A stretch of 5,636 bases of DNA from Faecalitalea sp. UBA4312 (GTDB lineage: Bacteria > Bacillota_I > Bacilli_A > Erysipelotrichales > Erysipelotrichaceae). Position 1 is the stretch's first letter. Every line of letters starts with the position of its first letter. The notes beneath the pieces are model-generated. The model made no database searches. It was not told the DNA's origin and saw nothing but the letters and a program-made list of their open reading frames with translations. The stretch spans positions 1 to 5,636 of the forward strand of contig DGUK01000063.1 of assembly GCA_002394635.1 (NCBI GenBank), given 5' to 3'. Shown here piece after piece: positions 5,457 through 5,636 of the stretch. Position numbers and translations under genes: made by a program.

Positions 5457-5636
5457 CTAATCGAAGTTGATTCGGTTGGTTTTTGATGCTTGTAAGTCTG
5501 CTGCAGATAGGTACTCCTTTACTATTTCAATTTTAAGATCCCTGTTATAAGAATTATTTCTCTGTAAGGGTAAGAGTGATTCCAATCCATTGATTCGATC
5601 CTTGTTTGTCAATTCATAGATTAACTTATATACTCC
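5457..5636 (-). pseudogene. Degraded IS3/IS150-type transposase OrfA remnant, partial
   Basis: The frame entering from the window edge encodes 59 residues before a TAG at 5459-5457. Its middle reads INGLESLLPLQRNNSYNR (residues 15-32), followed by DLKIEIVKEYLS (33-44). This has the pattern of the linker and second helix-turn-helix repeat in IS150-like OrfA proteins (GL...R...N..YS.EFKL..V.EYL). After EYLS the sequence stops resembling the family and ends early, and neither the rest of OrfA nor the OrfB integrase follows. I read it as a truncated, inactive element. The family match is from memory of the pattern and rests on about 30 residues; an unrelated small gene end is possible. The 5' part lies outside the window. 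Confidence 0.5.

Overview
The window is a stretch of low-GC Firmicutes chromosome. All genes read on the minus strand, so gene order in the direction of transcription runs from high to low coordinates. The T-box leader, AGGAGG-type ribosome binding sites, AT-rich spacers, CcpA-type site and PTS enzyme I all point to Bacillota. The wording of the ValRS editing domain and the overall gene style suggest Erysipelotrichia, which is an inference that was not tested.

Layout in transcription order. (1) 5636-5457: a broken remnant that looks like an IS3/IS150-type transposase OrfA and runs off the window edge. (2) 5456-5241: spacer with a promoter, short repeats and a leader that can fold into two hairpins. 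(3) 5240-4638: the substrate-binding (S) subunit of an ECF vitamin transporter, ending in a clear terminator at 4628-4601. (4) 4582-4502: an extended -10 promoter with a near-perfect cre site at the predicted transcription start. (5) 4501-2798: ptsI, enzyme I of the sugar phosphotransferase system, closed by a terminator at 2787-2764. (6) 2748-1063: a cytoplasmic M3-family zinc oligoendopeptidase with almost no room for its own promoter. (7) 1054-801: promoter and full valine T-box riboswitch. (8) 785-1: the first 261 codons of valS.

The genes are mostly separate housekeeping units and not one pathway. Each has its own control: carbon-source control of ptsI is likely through CcpA, valS responds to uncharged tRNA-Val, and the ECF gene has an unexplained structured leader. 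The peptidase appears to depend on read-through from ptsI. Neither ptsH nor the ECF energising genes (ecfA, ecfA', ecfT) are in the window.

I see no clear new biological system here. The least explained parts are the ECF gene leader (5363-5256), the cre/palindrome overlap before ptsI, and the read-through arrangement at ptsI and the peptidase. No tRNA, rRNA or CRISPR array is visible.
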